From Lactifluus volemus (lineage: Eukaryota > Basidiomycota > Agaricomycetes > Russulales > Russulaceae): a stretch of DNA of 64,000 nucleotides. Both the position numbers and the translations under genes were made by a program. A model generated the notes under the pieces. That model saw only the letters and a list, made by a program, of their open reading frames with translations. It made no database searches and was not told the origin of the DNA. The stretch lies in assembly GCA_022376515.1 (NCBI GenBank), contig WTXI01000019.1, positions 434,001-498,000 on the forward strand, in the 5' to 3' direction. How positions within the stretch are numbered: position 1 is the first letter of the stretch; each line of letters begins with the position of its first letter. Shown here one piece after another: positions 59,739 to 64,000 of this stretch.

Positions 59739-61166
59739 TCAAACAGTGGGCAAGCCATGGTATCCCTGTGGCTGCGAAGGTTGCGTGCTGGCCACGGTAC
59801 TTCCAGCGTACATATTAGGTGCTTCGGTAGAGACCTCTGCGGCGGGGGCGGGAGCTATCCCTTGGTACACAGGGAACGTAGTTGGGTCATTCGGGTCCTA
59901 CGCATATAGAGAAAAGAGGGAAAAGATGAGGACATAGGTTCTGCGACAGTGACGTATAAACACCTACGTAAAGCCTCATCGGTGTGGTAAGCGTCGTAGG
60001 CAAGGGTGGTGGTATAAATGATCCGTCATCGGGTGGTGGAGACTGGACTTCTCCCATGAGCGGCTGTGGGGTACCATCGTACACGGCGGCGGCAGCGGGT
60101 GGCCCCTGCTGGGCTCTCCTTCGCCTCAAGAAGAAAAATAAGAGAAGAGCGGCCGCGGAAACTGCTACCACACCACCGGCAACACCCCCAGCGATGGCAC
60201 CCCCGTTAGAAGAAGAGCCTGCGGAACTGGACGGAGAGGATGAGGTGGCAGTGTCCGTCGGTTCGGAAGACGAGATGGAAGAGGAAGTAGAGGTCGTGAC
60301 TGTGGAAGATGGAACGACAGAGGATGTCGATGTCGAAATCCCGCTGATCATCTCGCCACTAAGTACTTCAGGAAGATCTGAAAAGGGAAGCGTACTCATT
60401 GAAGATGATCGAGTGACAAAGAAAGGAGAGTGTTCCTACCACCGACAGTAAGCGATTTACTGGAATTCCAGTTCCCCTCAACCTGGGATATACGGTCAGT
60501 ATGCAGCAGTGATGAAAGATGAGTGTCGAACTGTGATATCAATAAGGGCCCAGTTGGGCACACGTGTTCCCCCAGGAACAGGATAAGGGAAACTGGGAGA
60601 ATATTCTCTGTCAGGACAAGGAAACCTCTTACCACAGCGATCGACTCACGACTCACTATGAGACAGGATGATCAGTTGTGCAGTTGATCGCATAATTATC
60701 CCAACCAAAAAAAAGATAAGCCCAGAAGGCGAGGGGTGGGTGTGAGACACACGTTATCCACAGATCACCCTGGCACGCATCGCATGCACTCAAGAGGGAA
60801 TATACAACGCCGCTGCACTTGCACGCGTTGTTGGCGCCAGCGACAGGGTTAGCGTAGTACGAGGAACCCTGCGGGAGGGCCTGGATGTCATATGCTGTGC
60901 GAGGTGAGGATGGGATGTGGTGCACAAGAAAGACGACTGACTGCCCCCGTTACAAGTTGACATTATTATAAATAGGCTGCAACTGTACACGGATTTTGAC
61001 CGAGCGAGTTGAATGTCTTGTATAAACGATCAGTAAATGATAGGGAATCAAAATGGTTTAGCCGGACCCATCCCCACGACGATACAGTGCAATCTGGAAA
61101 GTAGACCTGAGCAAGTACATGGGCAGAAAAGAGCGACAAGGTTGTAAGTACAGCGGATATTGACAT
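59739..61166 (-). pseudogene. Cys-rich single-pass membrane protein, copy 2 (disabled)
   Basis: Collinear with copy 1: signal peptide MSISAVLTTLSLFSAHVLAQ, TFNSLGQNPC, NACKCSGVVYSLLSACDACQ, TRVPNWALIDIT, a longer Ser/Thr stalk, TM GAIAGGVAGGVVAVSAAALL, and the tail DPNDPTTFPVYQG. Two lesions stand out. In exon 2 about 5 extra bases (AATAA region, near 60965-60970) shift the frame and give a stop where copy 1 reads AYLEST. The acceptor of the third intron, TTTTTTTAG in copy 1, is TTTTTTTTGG here (near 60704-60706), with no nearby AG. The rest, including the stalk-TM exon (60371-59958), is open. It is a recent pseudogene, or an allele with consensus errors. Confidence 0.7.
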
Positions 61167-61739
61167 TCGTAAGGGACTAAACGTGCGGGTGATGCCAGCA
61201 GGACACTGGCAAGGGGTGTCACGGAGGTGATACACCACTGGTAGTGTCAGTTTGTCCATACGACCGCGTGAAAGTCTGAGCCCGGTCTAGGGAATATACT
61301 AGTAGTGGCGCTGTCAGCCTCGCTGATTTGCCTGAGTATCGTGACTAGAAGATAGCGGAGAGACTGTCCTTGCTCGACCTGTTTTACCATAACCATGTCG
61401 CTGATGTAGGTTGAAGGTCTCTACTGAACTCACTCTTAGCATCGAGTCACACTTTCAATTGGCAGACGGAGGCTCAAGTTCAAGTTCAAGTTCGCCGCTG
61501 CGTCACGGTCCGAGTCACGGTTCAGTTGCTAGTGTGTGACATTTCGTCACGGTGTGACAAAATGTTACACTGACTCATTTGGGCTGCAGTATAGTAAGCG
61601 ACGACTAGATACTAGTATGCTTGAGCCAAGTCAGGTAAAGTATACAGTATCATATCACCAAATATTCACTTCATCGCAAGACTGAAGTGAATGCATCGAA
61701 AATTACTGGCTTTTATACAGTCCAAACAACGTAGCTGAA
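61167..61739. other. Intergenic region left of the retro-inserted element
   Basis: Contains a small direct repeat AAGTTC (x3) near 61480 and GTCACGGT repeats near 61500-61545 (CGTCACGGTCCGAGTCACGG). No gene seen. Confidence 0.4.
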
Positions 61740-63248
61740 ATGATATGATATGGTTTCTTACCACCATCATCGTTGTTTTTTCCACGATGCCTTACCCCCC
61801 CGTCCTCTGCAAAGAAGACTATCTACAAGCTCACACAGACGCCGAGTCTGGCGTTCCAGGTGCCCGGGAAGCCCTGGAGACTGCTCGTGCGGTCCTGAAA
61901 AACGTGCCCTACGGGGACGAAGCTGCAGGGGAGGCCGCCCTCAAAGCGGCCCTCCTAGCGGCCACGTCAGCACCTTCCTCTCCCTCCCTGCCCCCCCCTT
62001 CCCCCGCCCGGGCTACCGCAACCCCCTCGGAAGCGACAACCCGGCTGGCTCGGTTGTTGGCGGTGGCCAGTGTTCCCCCTCCCTCTCCTCAGAGGCCCCT
62101 CCCCTGTCCCCTACCGGTCAGCAGGATGAGTCTGGCCCTTCTAATTCCCATGAATTTTACCCTCCCCGGGTTTTTACTGGGACCCCCATTTCTCAGCCCA
62201 CTTCAACGCCCGCCATGGATACTTTGGACGGCGGGGCAGAGCCCCTTCCCTCGACTCGCTACTTTCCCCCGGGCAAGCGGCTTGCCAAGAAGAAGGCACT
62301 TACTGTGGATGCAGAGCTATCAATTTTCGACATCTACAACATCTTCCGTCGTCGCTGGTTCCTTTCTGTGGACCACCTCAAGGCGAACGCCCTCTCGGCT
62401 CAAAAGGCCGAGGACGGAAAAATTTCCTGGGTTGAGTTTACTCCCCAGTTCCACGCTCATCTGGTCAAGTGCGCTGTTGCGCTTGTGCCTCGCCCCATCA
62501 AAAAGGTGAAACAGGTGATGTTTGGGTTTATTTTAGAGCTTCTCAACGGCGAAGGCCCAACGGCCTTCTTCGATCTCACCAAAGGGCAACGGCATCAAAC
62601 CCGGGCCCAGAAGGAGAAGAAGCGACTTGCACGGAAAAGGAATCGCGCATCGAGGCGAGAACGCCGGAAGACCGCGGAAGAAGCAGTCGAAGGCCGACCA
62701 CAACGGCAATGCCAGCAGTGCGGACGCAAGTTCGCCTCGCGCAAAGCCGCGAAGAGACACCGATGCCCCTTGTCCAAAGAGGCGAGCGGGAAGGGTGGGG
62801 ATGGGAAGGGCAAAGGTAAAGCTGACGCCCCCCCAAAACTGAACAAGCCGGCCCCCAACACCACTACCGCACCCTCTGCCTCCCTCACTCCCTCAGCCAC
62901 TACGGCTCTGCAAGCTGCGAAGACGTCGAAGCCAAAAGCGCCCCCGAAAAAGAAGAAGCCGAAGGCTGCCCCAAAAGCGCCTGAGGCCCCCTCCAGTGCT
63001 ATAAGAGCGGCTTTTAGTCGACCCCCTGTACACACGATGGCCGGAGAGCTTGCTTCTGACCAGCCCTACGAGAGTACCGCGGACAGGCGTTCGGAGCGGT
63101 TGAATACTGCGAAGAAGCGCCAGACGCGCCGCGGGCTGATGGACACCTTACGTGACAAGTGATTAGTCTTAGGTAGTAGTTCTGTTAGGACTTTGACACG
63201 GTATAGCGGGCGCTCCCCGGAAATCCGTCTAGTTAATAGAAAATGCTT

Positions 63249-63281
<33 letters not shown>

Positions 63282-63290
63282 ATATGATAT
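61740..63290 (+). mobile_element. Retroposed element with A30 tail and 12-bp target-site duplication
   Basis: The 12-mer ATGATATGATAT occurs at 61740-61751 and again at 63279-63290, directly after a run of 30 A (63250-63279). A body of about 1.5 kb between target-site duplications with a 3' poly-A is the mark of target-primed reverse transcription (LINE machinery). No reverse transcriptase or endonuclease is encoded. The body is therefore a non-autonomous element, a truncated LINE carrying only a first ORF, or a processed retrocopy of a cellular mRNA. The lack of introns in its ORF agrees with any of these. It lies between copies 2 and 3 of the membrane-protein array. Confidence 0.85.
61787..63162 (+). 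CDS. Basic zinc-finger-like protein of the retroposed element (one frameshift)
   Basis: The start ATG at 61787 reads MPYPPVLCKEDYLQAHTDAE, then VLKNVPYGDEAAGEAALKAA, to about 62050. The protein-like reading then moves to another frame (NPAGSVVGGGQCSPSLSS), which stays open to 63162. The shift lies in a C-rich stretch (about 61985-62080). The second part has a compact domain SIFDIYNIFRRRWFLSVDHL, ISWVEFTPQFHAHLVKCAVA, FILELLNGEGPTAFFDL. It is followed by a highly basic region, a C2H2/C2HC-like finger CQQCGRKFASRKAAKRHRC, and Lys/Pro/Ala-rich low complexity. A nucleic-acid-binding role is plausible. I do not recognise a named family. The frameshift suggests it is dead unless recoded. Confidence 0.55.
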
Positions 63291-63697
63291 AAGTCATCTA
63301 TCACTGGCATATACTAGTAACTTGTATCATAACATGGTATCTAGTGTGAGAGATGCGTTAACACCTATTGAATCTGATCATACTGATGCGCCTCTAGGCT
63401 ACATGTGACATGCTGGCAGCGGCACATCACCGTGAGGGTTCTGAGGCCAAGTGATCGGTCGAAGTTCTGATCAGCTACGGCAACCCTGAGGTAGTCAATC
63501 CGCCCAAGAAGTAAGTTAGTACAGGGGTATGTGTACACTGTAATACAGTATGGAAAGATAAAAACCAGTCAGTGTGACTGCCTATCCAAAAGCCTCACTA
63601 CTTCCTACATCTACGACCCGAGAGGCAAAGAACAAAAACGACAGATACTATACAACCAGTACAATAAGTGAACACAAGAGTAAAGAATCTGAAGATA
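63291..63697. other. Intergenic region, 3' flank of membrane-protein copy 3
   Basis: Carries the conserved block CTATCCAAAAGC ... ACGACCCGAGAGGCAAA near 63585-63630, shared with copies 1 and 2. Confidence 0.45.
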
Positions 63698-64000
63698 TCA
63701 AACCGTAGCCAAAGGACGGTATGTCGGTGGTGGTGAAATTGGCATGTCGCCAAGGGTGTCCCCCGTGTCGGACGCTCCAGGTACCTGGGTATGGGGCATT
63801 GGCACAGGGTTAGCTCCTTGGATCCAGGGGAATGTGGTTGGGTCATCCGGGTCCTGCACACACAAGGAAGAGGGAGATTATCGTGAGAAAGATGCACAAC
63901 GCAGCACAGACTCTGAGACAAGTACGTAGAAATACGTACATAAAGCCTCATTGGTGGGGCGTGCGTCTCAGGCAAGGATGGTGGCACAAATGCTCCACAA
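63698..64000 (-). CDS. Cys-rich single-pass membrane protein, copy 3, cut by right edge
   Basis: The last exon is 63853-63698 (DPDDPTTFPWIQGANPVPMP ... PTYRPLATV and stop). It is preceded by an intron of 86 bp (63854-63939, GT-AG) and the end of the previous exon from 63940 to the edge (FVPPSLPETHAPPMRLY). The splice position, the DP-DPTTFP motif and the (M)RLY end match copies 1 and 2. Only the cytosolic tail is visible, so integrity of the rest is unknown. The tail is more diverged than between copies 1 and 2. Confidence 0.8.

Overview
The window reads as nuclear DNA of a filamentous basidiomycete, most likely an agaricomycete. Coding regions are broken by many GT-AG introns of about 45-75 bp, and gene families are arranged as recent tandem copies. 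The content is typical of such fungi: NACHT-WD40 NLR-like proteins, a cytochrome P450, short-chain dehydrogenases, and one-pass membrane proteins with a Cys-rich ectodomain. All gene models were spliced by hand by checking donor, acceptor and phase. No database search was possible, so the organism call is inference.

Layout. 1-3.5 kb: the end of an acidic protein gene, a possible coiled-coil gene, and a short relic of the P450 seen at 50 kb. 3.5-31.5 kb: three diverged copies of a unit of about 8-10 kb. Each holds relics of an unidentified + strand gene and a convergent NLR gene (C2-like region, helical region, NACHT, 14 WD40 repeats). Copy 1 (5135-10706) is open over 8 exons (1723 aa). Copy 2 (15288-20845) is riddled with frameshifts. 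Copy 3 (24633-30205) is open except for a nonsense codon in my exon 1. Units 2 and 3 also carry relics of an MFS transporter. The spacers hold a Ty1/Copia relic and a decayed, intron-bearing ribosomal protein eL14 copy.

32.4-36 kb: two tandem short-chain dehydrogenase/reductase genes of 312 aa each. 36-41 kb: an intact 1507-aa protein with an HSP90/sacsin/NO VEIN-type ATPase domain at the N-terminus and a NO VEIN C-terminal (DUF3883-like) domain. 41.6-49.2 kb: two penta-EF-hand-like paralogs on the + strand flank a - strand gene with a paired Cys/His motif and a + strand RING-IBR-RING ubiquitin ligase. 50.3-52.8 kb: a 14-exon cytochrome P450. 53.4-56.5 kb: two more members of the paired Cys/His family, one intact and one partly decayed. 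57.7-64 kb: an array of three one-pass membrane protein genes on the - strand (one intact, one disabled, one cut by the right edge), interrupted by an insertion with an A30 tail and a 12-bp target-site duplication.

Two things stand out. One is the NLR tandem array, whose WD40 repeats differ mainly at a few recognition-type positions, beside a NO VEIN-like ATPase. The other is a small lineage-type family (43.7, 54.1 and 55.3 kb) with two successive Cys-rich half-motifs that I cannot assign to a named domain.
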